The translations under genes and the position numbers were made by a program. From a virus, in IMG/VR virus record IMGVR_UViG_3300010885_003224, positions 1 through 62,111 of that record: a DNA stretch of 62,111 nt; one strand, 5' to 3'. Positions 7,866 through 16,861 of the stretch are shown here, piece after piece; within the stretch, counting starts at the first letter, position 1, and each line of letters starts with the position of its first letter. Under the pieces are notes generated by a model. The model did no database searches. It saw nothing but the letters and a program-made list of their open reading frames with translations, and was not told the origin of the DNA.

Positions 7866-9302
7866 ATGCCTAGCACATATACTTCCAGCGGCGGCATTCA
7901 AAAGCCGGGTAACGGGGAACAGTCGGGTACGTGGGGCACCACTGCTAACCTAAACTACGATATTCTAGACAGGCTCGTTAACGGTGTCGCAAGCATTTCT
8001 CTGGCTGGGTATAGTGTCGCGAGCCCGTACTCGCTGACGACCACAGACGGCACGTTGTCCCCCGGCCAGTATATTGTCATCACGTTCACCGGGGCTACAG
8101 TCCCAGTGCAAGTCAACATCGTGCCACAAGACGCTACCAAGCTGTACTTCTTTAAGAACTCCTCCGGCCAGACGGTTACAATCTACCAAGGCAGCGGTGC
8201 TACGGTAAATATCACCAACGGCGCTTCCAAACTGATCTACACGGACGGCACGGGCGCAACCGCGGCTGTGTTTGACTTCACTTCGTTCCTTTCCATGAGC
8301 AGCGTGGCTATCACGGGCGGTACGATTACGGGGATTACTGACCTTGCTATTGCTGATGGAGGCACAGGGGCGTCCAGCGCAGCTACGGCGCTATCAAACC
8401 TTGGTGGTCAGGCGACCATCACTGGTGCTGCCACCACAATCACCACATCCGACCTCACTGTGTCCCGCGCCTTATCCTCTGATGTGTCTGGCAAGGTTGC
8501 AGTTGCAACAACAACTCTTGCTGAACTAAACTTTGTCAACGGCGTAACATCAGCAATACAAACGCAGTTAGGTGCCAAGCAAGCTTCTGATGCTACCCTA
8601 ACGGCACTAGCGGCATTCAATACAAATGGATTGATGACGCAGACTGCTGCTGACACATTTACTGGAAGAACCATTACTGGAAACTCATCCCTGACGGTTA
8701 CGAATGGTGATGGTGTATCTGGTAATCCTGCACTTGCACCAATCTTGGCATCTCAAGCAGAAGCCGAAGCTGGAACTGACGCCAACAAGTTGATGACGCC
8801 GCTTCGCACATCGCAATCTATTGCAGCACTTGGCTCTAGCGTAAACATCCAAGCCTTTACCGCAACTGGAACCTATACGCCTACCGCTGGTTACAAGTGG
8901 GGAATTGCGTTTGTCACTGGGGGAGGCGGAAATGGATATTCAACTGGGGGAGGTGGGGGCGCTGGTGCGACTGCTATCGGCGTTCTTAACCTAATATCTC
9001 TTGGAGCAGTGACTGCGACTATTGGCGCTGCTGCTGGCGCTTCTACACTATCCACGCTTTCTGGCGGCGGGGGCTTTTCTGGAGGCACTAGTAATGCTGG
9101 ATCAGGAGGGAATGCCACTGGTGGCTCTATAAACATAAGAGGCGGATACGGCTCTGTAGGAAATTCCGAAAACATTGGAGGCGGGTCTTTTTGGGGGTCT
9201 AGTGGAGATAGGTCAGGTCCATATGGCTCTGGTGGGTGCGGACAGGGTGGTTTTAATACAGGTGGGGCTTCTGGGGTCATTATGATCATGGAGTTTAAAT
9301 AA
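7866..9302 (+). CDS. Tail fibre / receptor-binding protein
   Basis: A 478-residue protein opening [19 protein letters not shown] with [17 protein letters not shown], a typical N-terminus of phage fibre proteins. The middle contains the fibre-shaft phrase [19 protein letters not shown] near residue 160. The last 100 residues are extremely Gly-rich ([12 protein letters not shown] and similar), as in glycine-rich fibre tips that fold as polyglycine helices and contact receptors. The downstream 108-residue protein may be its assembly factor. Confidence 0.85.
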   Translation: MPSTYTSSGGIQKPGNGEQSGTWGTTANLNYDILDRLVNGVASISLAGYSVASPYSLTTTDGTLSPGQYIVITFTGATVPVQVNIVPQDATKLYFFKNSSGQTVTIYQGSGATVNITNGASKLIYTDGTGATAAVFDFTSFLSMSSVAITGGTITGITDLAIADGGTGASSAATALSNLGGQATITGAATTITTSDLTVSRALSSDVSGKVAVATTTLAELNFVNGVTSAIQTQLGAKQASDATLTALAAFNTNGLMTQTAADTFTGRTITGNSSLTVTNGDGVSGNPALAPILASQAEAEAGTDANKLMTPLRTSQSIAALGSSVNIQAFTATGTYTPTAGYKWGIAFVTGGGGNGYSTGGGGGAGATAIGVLNLISLGAVTATIGAAAGASTLSTLSGGGGFSGGTSNAGSGGNATGGSINIRGGYGSVGNSENIGGGSFWGSSGDRSGPYGSGGCGQGGFNTGGASGVIMIMEFK

Positions 9303-9628
9303 TGAATAAGGCTGACATCAAAAACGGCATCGTCACAAACATCATTCTTGTTGATCCAAGCAATACCCCAGACTTCTGCGCTAAATGGCCTGAAGCCACT
9401 GAAGGTTGTCAGATCGGCGGCGGTTATGTGGATGGCGTATTTACGCCATTGCTTGAGCCAGAACCTGAACCTCTTACGTTCAAGCAACAAGAATTGGCCC
9501 GTTCCGTAGCATATCGCAATGAAGCGGACCCATTATTTTTCAAAGCACAACGCGGAGAAGCAACAATAGATGAATGGTTTGCTAAGGTGTCTGAGATAAA
9601 AGCCCGCTATCCATACCCTGCTGAGTGA
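9302..9628 (+). CDS. Small tail-fibre-associated protein
   Basis: A 108-residue protein overlapping the fibre stop by one base. It begins [18 protein letters not shown], contains an acidic Pro linker (LEPEPEPLTF) and ends in helices. Short proteins with the N-terminal IKNGIVTNII strand and a following helical domain are common after fibre genes and are often labelled tail fibre assembly proteins. The role is inferred from pattern and position. Confidence 0.65.
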   Translation: MNKADIKNGIVTNIILVDPSNTPDFCAKWPEATEGCQIGGGYVDGVFTPLLEPEPEPLTFKQQELARSVAYRNEADPLFFKAQRGEATIDEWFAKVSEIKARYPYPAE

Positions 9629-9882
9629 GCGATATGCAACAAGACCCCGACATGATGGAAATCATCAAAGTGATCTTGCAGTTCGCAATCGTGCCGATCA
9701 TCGCGTTCATGTGGATGCACTACAAAACGACACAGGCCCACGCGACCGAGATTGCTGTAATTCAATCTGAACACGCTTTGGTTAAAGAAAACCACGACCG
9801 CGAGTTCAAAGAGTTGCGGGAAAGCATCAAGACGATCCTGCTCAAGTTGGATGAAATTCAAAGGGATATGCAGAAAAAATGA
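9625..9882 (+). CDS. Membrane protein of lysis cassette (holin or spanin-like)
   Basis: An 85-residue protein. The GTG at 9625 overlaps the previous stop; an ATG at 9634 is an alternative. One membrane segment spans about residues 11-28 (MEIIKVILQFAIVPIIAFMW), followed by a charged coiled coil with repeated Glu/Lys heptads. One N-terminal helix plus a periplasmic coiled coil is the layout of inner-membrane spanins and of some holins. It sits directly before the lysozyme and overlaps it by 4 bases. Confidence 0.7.
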   Translation: MSDMQQDPDMMEIIKVILQFAIVPIIAFMWMHYKTTQAHATEIAVIQSEHALVKENHDREFKELRESIKTILLKLDEIQRDMQKK

Positions 9883-10430
9883 TCGTAAATCAGCGCACTA
9901 TAGAACTACTCAAACGCTGGGAAGGCTGCAAGCTTACTGCGTACCAAGACATAGTCGGTGTGTGGACCATTGGCTACGGCACAACTGTAAACGCAGGTGT
10001 GGGGATCGAGCCCCGTGAGGGTATGAAGATCACACAAGAACAAGCAGACGACCTGCTTCATAAGACGCTCGATAAATTTGCGCCTGCAGTCGAGGCTCGG
10101 ATTAAAGTACCTGTCTCTGATAATGAGTTTGGAGCGCTGGTTCTGCTTTCCTACAATATCGGCCTTGGGGCATTTACCAAGTCTACGGTGCTTCGTGAAC
10201 TTAACAAGGGTAATAAGGCCGGAGCTTCTGCCGCATTCCATATGTGGAACAAGGCTGGTGGTAAAGTTGTCAAAGGTCTTGTAAACCGCCGTATCGCTGA
10301 AGTCGAACTATTCATGTCTAAAGATGCTCCCATTGCAGATATGCACGTAGAAACTGCAGCGGAAGAAAAACCTGAGTCACTTATCGCGTTGATCATCCGC
10401 GTCATCCTGACGCTCATTAAGGGAAAATAA
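9879..10430 (+). CDS. Endolysin, GH24 (T4-type) lysozyme with C-terminal membrane helix
   Basis: A 183-residue muramidase that cuts peptidoglycan glycan strands. The catalytic triad is visible with exact T4 spacing: Glu15 in KRWEGCKL, Asp24 in AYQDIVG and Thr30 in VWTIGYGTT. The C-terminal domain has NEFGALVLLSYNIGLG and a final basic helix. Residues 168-183 (SLIALIIRVILTLIKGK) form a short hydrophobic, cationic tail, which may anchor or destabilise membranes. It overlaps the upstream membrane protein gene and is followed by a small holin-like ORF. Confidence 0.93.
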   Translation: MIVNQRTIELLKRWEGCKLTAYQDIVGVWTIGYGTTVNAGVGIEPREGMKITQEQADDLLHKTLDKFAPAVEARIKVPVSDNEFGALVLLSYNIGLGAFTKSTVLRELNKGNKAGASAAFHMWNKAGGKVVKGLVNRRIAEVELFMSKDAPIADMHVETAAEEKPESLIALIIRVILTLIKGK

Positions 10431-10431
10431 G

Positions 10432-10608
10432 ATGTACGCACCTATCGCTCGTATTTTGATCCGTTACGGCGTTGGCTTAGTTCTTGGAGCTCATGCTGCC
10501 GATATTGCTGCGGGTAACCCGGACCTCGTTACTGTTATAGCAGGCGCAGTCGGTGCCGCAAACGAGGCTATCTACACGGTGGCTAAGCGCAAAGGTTGGA
10601 CTCTCTAA
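10432..10608 (+). CDS. Small holin-like membrane protein
   Basis: A 58-residue ORF 1 base after the lysozyme stop. It begins MYAPIARILIRYGVGLVLGA and contains two moderately hydrophobic segments (residues 5-22 and 32-46) separated by AADIAAGNPD. The size, two helices and lysis-cassette position fit a small holin. Alternatively it could be the regulator of lysis timing for the gene at 9625. Confidence 0.6.
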   Translation: MYAPIARILIRYGVGLVLGAHAADIAAGNPDLVTVIAGAVGAANEAIYTVAKRKGWTL

Positions 10609-10624
10609 CCTCTCGTAGTATAAT
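10596..10624 (+). promoter_or_regulatory. Sigma70-like promoter candidate before 640-residue tail gene
   Basis: A perfect TATAAT at 10619-10624 stands 17 bases from TTGGAC (10596-10601), inside the end of the previous gene. It is followed by AGGAGG and the ATG at 10645. The -35 match is weak, so this is a moderate candidate for a late promoter. Confidence 0.45.
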
Positions 10625-10644
10625 CCCGGCAACAGGAGGCTGCT

Positions 10645-12567
10645 ATGCCGTTAATGAAGCTTCAGTTCCAGCCGGGACTCAACCGCGAAGTCACAGCGTA
10701 CTCAGACGAAGGCGGCTGGTGGGACGCAGATAAAGTGCGTTTCCGTATGGGCTACCCCGAAAAAATCGGTGGGTGGCAGCAATTTAACTCTGCCGCCCTG
10801 CTTGGCACTTGCCGTGCCATCCATCCGTGGGTGGCACTCGACGGCAACGAATACCTCGGATTCGGCACTAACCTAAAATACTATGTGTACGGTAACGGTC
10901 AGTATAACGACATCACGCCGCTTCGGCTCCCCAACGCAACGCTAACAAACCCCTTCACAACAGTATCCGCAGGGTCTGGGATTGTCACCGTTACGGATGT
11001 TGCTCATGGTTGCTTTCCGGGTGACTTTGTTACTTTTTCTGGGGCTACCGCAGTAAGTGGAATCACCCCTGCCCAGCTAAACAAAGAACACCAAGTCCTG
11101 ACAACCCCAACGGGTGATACCTATACCATAAATACTGGGGGGTCCGCCGCTGCAGGGGGCGTAACTGGCGGCGGGACAGTCACCGCTGCGTATCAGATCA
11201 ACACGGGTCTAGACACTTCTATCATTGGGTCAGGTTGGGGCGCAGGGGTTTGGGGCGGTATTGGTACTGGGGGGACTTCTTCGCCGCCGACGACAACCGG
11301 GTGGGGTGATCCTGCTAGTACAACAGTACCCGGTGCGCAGCTTCGGCTGTGGGGGCACGACAACTATGGTGAAAACCTGCTGTTTAACGTGCGTAACGGC
11401 GGTATTTACTACTGGGCCAAGAGCGTTGCGTTCCCCCGTGCCGTGGAGCTATCCTCCTTGGCCGGAGCTACCGCAGGTAAAACACCGACTATCGCGAAGC
11501 AGGTTATGGTGAGCGACAATGATCGTCATGTGCTTGCTTTTGGGTGTGACGATGAGTTTAGCATCGGGACGCAAGACCCGCTACTGATCCGCTTTAGCGA
11601 TGCCGAAAACCTAACCGATTGGCAGTCGCTGCCGACAAACAGCGCTGGGTCCATCCGTATCGGTTCCGGGTCTGCTATCGTTACGGCGGTGGAAACCAAG
11701 CAACAGATAATTGTTATCACAGATACTTCTGTGCACGCACTGCAGTATCTAGGCCCGCCGTTTACTTTCGGTCTGACTATGGTCTCAGACAATATCTCTA
11801 TCACGAGCCCCAACGCAGCGATTGCTGTGGATGACGCTGTGTATTGGATGGGTGAAGGCGACTTCTACGTCTACAACGGTACCGTGACGCAAATCCCGTG
11901 CGAGGTAAAAGACTACGTGTTTTTGCGCATCGACCCTTCGCAAACGCAGAAAGTCGTGGCTGGGGCCAACATTAACTTCGGGGAAGTGTGGTGGTTCTAC
12001 CAGAGCGCTGCGCGCCCCGAAGACGACTACTATCCGACCGATAACGACTCCTACGTAGTCTACAACTACCAACAGCGTATCTGGTACTTCGGCACAATGA
12101 GCCGCAGTGCATGGACTCACAAGAACCTCGGCATCTACCCAATCGCTGCGTCCCCTGCTGACAGCTACATCTACCAGCACGAGTTTGGCACGGACGATGG
12201 TAGCCAGAACCCTCCTGTAGGGATAACCGCGTATATCGAATCTACGGGGCAAGACCTTGGGGACGGCGACTCTTTTGCCTTTATCTGGCGCATGATCCCT
12301 GACATTACGTTCCGCAACTCGGCTACAGTAAACCCGCAGGCTACGTTTACCGTTATGATGTCAAACTTCCCCGGTGCAAACTTCAGCCAGACAAACAATA
12401 ACGTGGTTACAAAGACAAGCTCGTATCCTGTCGAGCAGTTTACGCACCAAGTATTCACGCGCCTGCGCGGGCGTAGCTTCACGTTCAAGATATCCAGTGA
12501 TGAAGTTGGTACCACATGGCGTCTCGGCGCACCGCGCCTTGATGTACGTACAGACGGGCGGAGGTAA
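10645..12567 (+). CDS. Tail nozzle / packaged-DNA stabilisation protein, gp10-like
   Basis: A 640-residue protein with an AGGAGG site 7 bases before ATG. The N-terminus LQFQPGLNREVTAYSDEGGW, followed by DADKVRFRMGYPEKIGGW, is the signature start of podoviral tail accessory proteins that close the tail tube (P22 gp10 or nozzle type). Repeated WGG and LRLWGHDNYGENLLFN segments continue this beta-propeller-like architecture. It should assemble below the adaptor ring. Confidence 0.78.
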   Translation: MPLMKLQFQPGLNREVTAYSDEGGWWDADKVRFRMGYPEKIGGWQQFNSAALLGTCRAIHPWVALDGNEYLGFGTNLKYYVYGNGQYNDITPLRLPNATLTNPFTTVSAGSGIVTVTDVAHGCFPGDFVTFSGATAVSGITPAQLNKEHQVLTTPTGDTYTINTGGSAAAGGVTGGGTVTAAYQINTGLDTSIIGSGWGAGVWGGIGTGGTSSPPTTTGWGDPASTTVPGAQLRLWGHDNYGENLLFNVRNGGIYYWAKSVAFPRAVELSSLAGATAGKTPTIAKQVMVSDNDRHVLAFGCDDEFSIGTQDPLLIRFSDAENLTDWQSLPTNSAGSIRIGSGSAIVTAVETKQQIIVITDTSVHALQYLGPPFTFGLTMVSDNISITSPNAAIAVDDAVYWMGEGDFYVYNGTVTQIPCEVKDYVFLRIDPSQTQKVVAGANINFGEVWWFYQSAARPEDDYYPTDNDSYVVYNYQQRIWYFGTMSRSAWTHKNLGIYPIAASPADSYIYQHEFGTDDGSQNPPVGITAYIESTGQDLGDGDSFAFIWRMIPDITFRNSATVNPQATFTVMMSNFPGANFSQTNNNVVTKTSSYPVEQFTHQVFTRLRGRSFTFKISSDEVGTTWRLGAPRLDVRTDGRR

Positions 12568-12570
12568 CAT

Positions 12571-12867
12571 ATGTCACGTAACATACCCGCCCCGCTATTC
12601 CCGGTACCGCCGAAAGAGTACGATCCACGCTATATGTCGGAACTCACCCGCGTGTTCGCGCTGTACCAACAGCAAATCCAGAACCCCGGCCAAGGGCGTA
12701 ACACTTTTACTGTGTTCACCGCACTGCAGGACAACGACCAAGGCTTGGAGCCCGGAGCGGTCTTCCGTGACGGCAACTACTTCCTAAAAGTAACAGCGGC
12801 TAACCGACCGAATGTCGGCGGGCTGTCTGCGACAGGCGGTGTCGGCCAGATAACTAAGGCCCCATAA
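12571..12867 (+). CDS. Small tail-region protein
   Basis: A 98-residue protein starting 3 bases after the gp10-like gene. It begins MSRNIPAPLFPVPPKEYDP and contains YMSELTRVFALYQQQIQNPG, a short helix, and a beta C-terminus. Small proteins of this type commonly follow the nozzle gene in environmental podoviruses. Function unknown. Confidence 0.7.
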   Translation: MSRNIPAPLFPVPPKEYDPRYMSELTRVFALYQQQIQNPGQGRNTFTVFTALQDNDQGLEPGAVFRDGNYFLKVTAANRPNVGGLSATGGVGQITKAP

Positions 12868-12934
12868 ACTTCGTATGGAACTTATTATCTAGCCTGTGCT
12901 AGTATGCAGTAACGAACAGATAGCGAGATAGATC

Positions 12935-14443
12935 ATGTACTCTCCAGAGTTCCTAGGCCAGATGCAGGAATACCTCCGTTCTGGGGCAAATGTTCCATTC
13001 CAAGAGTGGCTGGCTAGTCAGACCGCTCCTGCTCCTGTAGCCCCTACCGTTGCTCCTACTAAGCCCGCCGTTGGGGCTGGGATTACCTCGCTGTCTACCG
13101 CCTCCACTACACCTGCTCCCGGTATGGCTATGCCACCTCCCGGCTACCGCCCCGGTATTGACCCTGAGTTCAACTATGGTTTCTTGCCTCCTGTCAAAAA
13201 CGATACGAGCGAAAAAGACGCAAAAGCTAAGAAGAAAGCCACAGGTGGCTATGTAGATTATATGTATGACGGTGGTGATACCACCAAGGCTGGCGCAGAA
13301 CTTAAATCTGGCAGCGGTACTACCAAAGACTACAGCACCGGAGCTAATACCGCTAAACAAACAGTAGCTGCTGCTTCCGAACGCGCTACTCCGGGCGGCA
13401 GCACGGATCGTCAAACTGACGGAAACAACGGTGGAAACTCCGCCGCTTCGGTTGTTCGTGCTGTTGAGGCTAAAGACACTGCAGCCAAAGAATACTTAAA
13501 TTTCTGGGATCGTATCAATGGCGGTGGCCCCGGGGCAGGTTACAAGAACGCTTGGGATATGGTCAACGGTGGGGGTATGAACGGTTCATATGCTAACCCC
13601 GGCACAAATATCCACGGGCTCGGTGCGGTTGTTTACGATTTGCAGAATGGTGGCATCAGCGCACTTGCACGTGATGCGGTCAATGGTGGTGGTCTCGGTG
13701 CTTCCGGCGACAAGTTCCGTGGCGGTAAGTATGCCCTTATTGGAAATGCACTCGGTATCCGCCCTGCAGGTGACAAGAAAAGTATCTTTAACCGTATCCC
13801 TGAAGCTAGCCCTGAATTAGAAAAGCGTTGGGCAGAAAGCCGTAAGGGCGCGTGGAAAGACAAACTTCCTGAAGAAGAACGTGACAGCAAGTTTAATCTT
13901 AACAACTTGCTTGGTACTCCGGGTACTCCTGCTACAGGTGAATCCGCCGGAGGTCTAGTGCGCTACGCCGAAGGTGGTATCATGGATATCCCTGACTCCG
14001 CACCGCCCGTTCAGCCTCCGGCGGGCAACGAAAAAGATCTTATCTCTACGGCAATTGCAGCCATCAAGGGTCAAGTTGAAGACCCACGCCCCGTACTCGG
14101 TGCATTCCTTGCTAAGTACGGCGAAGATGCCCTGCGTAACCTTGTAGACAAGGTAGAATCTGGTGAAGTAGATCAGACTGCTGCACGTAGTGAGGGTATG
14201 TTGAAGGGCCCGGGTGATGGTATGAATGACCGCATCCCTGCCAAAGTTGAGAATGGGCACGATGTACTTCTTGCAAATAACGAGTATATTGTCCCTGCAG
14301 ATGTAGTATCTGCACTTGGTAATGGCTCTTCGGATGCTGGTGCTGAGCACATGGACAAGATGTTAGATCGTGTACGCGCTGCCGCGCATGGTAAAACTAC
14401 GCAGCAGAAAAAAGTCTCTGCCGACAAAGTGCTTCCGGCGTGA
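12935..14443 (+). CDS. Internal virion protein candidate A
   Basis: A 502-residue protein of low complexity in its first 250 residues (Pro/Ala linkers, repeated NGGG segments such as WDMVNGGGMNG and RDAVNGGGLGA). The C-terminal region has a folded domain with GPGDGMNDRIPAKVENGHD and NEYIVPADVVSALGNGS, a phrase found in many phage virion proteins. Two GG motifs (TGGYVDYMYDGG, AGGLVRYAEGG) echo other virion-region proteins here. It precedes two more candidates and the giant ejection protein. Confidence 0.68.
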   Translation: MYSPEFLGQMQEYLRSGANVPFQEWLASQTAPAPVAPTVAPTKPAVGAGITSLSTASTTPAPGMAMPPPGYRPGIDPEFNYGFLPPVKNDTSEKDAKAKKKATGGYVDYMYDGGDTTKAGAELKSGSGTTKDYSTGANTAKQTVAAASERATPGGSTDRQTDGNNGGNSAASVVRAVEAKDTAAKEYLNFWDRINGGGPGAGYKNAWDMVNGGGMNGSYANPGTNIHGLGAVVYDLQNGGISALARDAVNGGGLGASGDKFRGGKYALIGNALGIRPAGDKKSIFNRIPEASPELEKRWAESRKGAWKDKLPEEERDSKFNLNNLLGTPGTPATGESAGGLVRYAEGGIMDIPDSAPPVQPPAGNEKDLISTAIAAIKGQVEDPRPVLGAFLAKYGEDALRNLVDKVESGEVDQTAARSEGMLKGPGDGMNDRIPAKVENGHDVLLANNEYIVPADVVSALGNGSSDAGAEHMDKMLDRVRAAAHGKTTQQKKVSADKVLPA

Positions 14444-14464
14444 TCGTAAAGATGGGGAACTGAT

Positions 14465-15484
14465 ATGGGCACTGCAGCAACAAGCAATTCGACAACCGCT
14501 ATCCCTGACGAGTACAAGAAGTACTTCAGTGATATGCTCAATCGGGCGCAGACTGCGTCTCTTACTCCCTACACTCCATACGGTGGGCAGCGTCTAGCCG
14601 ATACCAACACTGATATCCTTGGTTCGCATGAGATGATCCGCAACCTTGCAACGCAAGGTCAGCCGGGAACCGCCGAAGCTATGGATATGACCCGCAATGC
14701 TTCCGCGGGTATTGGCGCATTTGCAAACGCTAATCCCTACCAGTATTCTCAGTTTGACTACTCGGGCCCGGGCACCTTTGACGCCGCTTCGGCTACTCAG
14801 TACATGAACCCTTTCGTCCAGAACGTTCTTAGTCAGCAGAATGAGCAAGCTGCTCGGGACTACCAGACGCAGAACGCAGGACGCAGTGCACAGGCTGTGC
14901 AAGCTGGTGCTTTTGGTGGTTCTCGTCAAGCTGTCCAGCAGGGCATGGCCGAAAACGATTTGCTAAATCGCCAGAACATGACGCAAGCCACTGGACTGCG
15001 GGATGCCTACTCTGACGCGCAGAAGATGTTTGAGACTGATCGTCAGGCTCGCATGACAAACGAGCGCGACCGTGCTTCGGAACTTTCCCGTGTACAATCT
15101 GGTCAAGCTGGCGAGAACTACAACTACAATCAGATGGGCCTAAAGGGCCTTGAGCTGCAAGGCAACATGGCTAATCAACTTTCGTCGCTGGAAGCCCGTG
15201 CACGCTCTGGTGATGCTGAAGCTGCTCGTCTGCTGGAAGCCGCAGGTAAGCAAGAACAGGCACAAACTCAAGCTGGTTTGGATATAGGTTACAATAACTT
15301 TACGAACCAGCGGGACTACAACCAGAATCAAGTCAACAACTTCTCTAACATCTTGCAAGGACTTCCACTGGCAGGTGTTGGGCAAACTACGGGCACTTCT
15401 ACCCCCGCACAAGGTAGTATGCTTCAGCAGGGGCTGGGCCTAGGGCTTGCAGCGGTCGGCGGCTACAACGCGCTCTTCGGGTAA
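14465..15484 (+). CDS. Internal virion protein candidate B (coiled-coil rich)
   Basis: A 339-residue protein rich in Gln, Ala and Asn. Residues 125-270 are long amphipathic helices (QNEQAARDYQTQNAGRSAQA and similar), and the C-terminus is hydrophobic and Gly-rich (GLGLGLAAVGGYNALFG). Many podoviral ejection proteins have this mix of coiled coil and terminal membrane-active segment. It is the second gene of the A-B-C-giant series. Confidence 0.65.
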   Translation: MGTAATSNSTTAIPDEYKKYFSDMLNRAQTASLTPYTPYGGQRLADTNTDILGSHEMIRNLATQGQPGTAEAMDMTRNASAGIGAFANANPYQYSQFDYSGPGTFDAASATQYMNPFVQNVLSQQNEQAARDYQTQNAGRSAQAVQAGAFGGSRQAVQQGMAENDLLNRQNMTQATGLRDAYSDAQKMFETDRQARMTNERDRASELSRVQSGQAGENYNYNQMGLKGLELQGNMANQLSSLEARARSGDAEAARLLEAAGKQEQAQTQAGLDIGYNNFTNQRDYNQNQVNNFSNILQGLPLAGVGQTTGTSTPAQGSMLQQGLGLGLAAVGGYNALFG

Positions 15485-15493
15485 GGTACAATC

Positions 15494-16801
15494 ATGGCTA
15501 TGAATATTATCCAGCTTCAAGACAACCTGAAGAACCTGTCTGATCAACAGCTTACGCAAGCTATACAAATGCCTTCGCAGGACACGCCGCCATTTCTTGT
15601 TGTGTCGGAGTTAAACCGCCGCAAGAAGATGCGTGATAGCTTCCAAGCCCAGCAAGCTGATCAGAACAAGACTACGGTTGCACAGGATGTCGTAGCCGCC
15701 GCAGGTGTGCCACAAGGCCCCGCTTCGGATATGGCTCAATCGCTTGCACCGCAGACAGATATGACTAACAATACTGGCATCATGTCGCTTCCACAGGGTG
15801 GTGAACCACAGCGTATGGCTGGTGGGGGTGTCGTAAAGATGGCCCCCGGAAAAGCTGTAAGCCGTACTGGTTTGCCCATTACAGGTAGTACTTACGACCC
15901 GCTTAGCTCACCCGGGTCTATAGGTGATATATTTTTTAGTGGTATTTCAGATATCGGAGGTACGCTTATGGGGCGTACTGTCGAAGAGCAACAACAGATT
16001 GAGGCGCAGCGTGCCGCCGCTATTGCTGCAAATACTCCTGAAATCGCGCCTACCCCGGGGACTCCAGTTGATCTTGCTCAACTTACAGAAATGGCTGTCG
16101 CTAAAAAAGCCGCAGATGAAAAAGCTGCTGCTGACAAAGCCGCCGCTGATGCGGCCAAAAAAGATACTTCGACCTCTGGCGGTGGCGGCGGTTCTTCTAA
16201 GCCTTCCGACTATGAGCAAGCCATCATGGATGCGTTGGCTAACGCAGATAAAAAAGCCAAGCAGGATAAGTGGATGACCCTCGCACAGATGGGCCTGTCT
16301 ATGATGTCTTCGCAGCAGCCTAACTTTTTGGCCTCGGTCGGCGAAGCTGGTGCAGCGGCTATCCCTGCATTCCAGAAAGCCCGTGATACTGCGGATGATA
16401 CTAAGTTGGGCCTTAACAAAGGTCTGTACGACATTGCCATGCAGCGTCAGGCTCGTAATGATGCTATGGCCGCTGCCTCTGCAAAAGCTAGCGCTAATAG
16501 TTCTGGCGGGTTTGGCGTATCCGCAGATGCTGTTCGTCGCATTACCGCCGCTAAAACGGCGGTGGATGTTGCTGCTGGAAATCTAACGCAACTTGGCTAT
16601 CAGCCGGGTATGGACCCTGCTGACCCTAGCTTTACACCAGAACGGCAGATGCAAATAAAATCTGCACTAAATGACTACCAGACTGCCATGAGTAATTTCC
16701 AAACGATGAACGCCATCTTAAACTCTGGGCTTATGGCTACTGGAAGTGAAGCACCTGCTGACCCGACTTCACAACAGGATATTGCAGACTCGCAACCATA
16801 A
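15494..16801 (+). CDS. Internal virion protein candidate C
   Basis: A 435-residue protein. It starts MAMNIIQLQDNLKNLSDQQL, has a GG motif (MAGGGVVKMAPGK near residue 110), an Ala/Lys-rich coiled coil around residues 200-235, a Gly/Ser linker and a helical C-terminal domain (YEQAIMDALANADKKAKQDK). This layout occurs in proteins encoded just before the giant polyvalent protein in marine and freshwater podoviruses. It is probably ejected with DNA; no enzyme motif was seen. Confidence 0.65.
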   Translation: MAMNIIQLQDNLKNLSDQQLTQAIQMPSQDTPPFLVVSELNRRKKMRDSFQAQQADQNKTTVAQDVVAAAGVPQGPASDMAQSLAPQTDMTNNTGIMSLPQGGEPQRMAGGGVVKMAPGKAVSRTGLPITGSTYDPLSSPGSIGDIFFSGISDIGGTLMGRTVEEQQQIEAQRAAAIAANTPEIAPTPGTPVDLAQLTEMAVAKKAADEKAAADKAAADAAKKDTSTSGGGGGSSKPSDYEQAIMDALANADKKAKQDKWMTLAQMGLSMMSSQQPNFLASVGEAGAAAIPAFQKARDTADDTKLGLNKGLYDIAMQRQARNDAMAAASAKASANSSGGFGVSADAVRRITAAKTAVDVAAGNLTQLGYQPGMDPADPSFTPERQMQIKSALNDYQTAMSNFQTMNAILNSGLMATGSEAPADPTSQQDIADSQP

Positions 16802-16832
16802 ACCTCCTCTAGCCCAACACAACTATTGCACG

Positions 16833-16846
16833 TATAGTATCTCCAA
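16833..16846 (+). promoter_or_regulatory. Shared leader block before giant virion gene
   Basis: TATAGTATCTCCAA. The same block (TATAGTGTCTCCAA) occurs at 54704 before the portal gene; each lies about 20-30 bases upstream of its ATG. TATAGT could be a -10 element, but no convincing -35 box is present at 17 bases. Confidence 0.35.
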
Positions 16847-16861
16847 CTATGGAGTTCAGAT

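Noticed and set aside
7866-9302. Possibility of a diversity-generating retroelement acting on the Gly-rich fibre gene
   Set aside because: No reverse transcriptase motif (YxDD) and no template repeat of the fibre end were seen anywhere in the genome.
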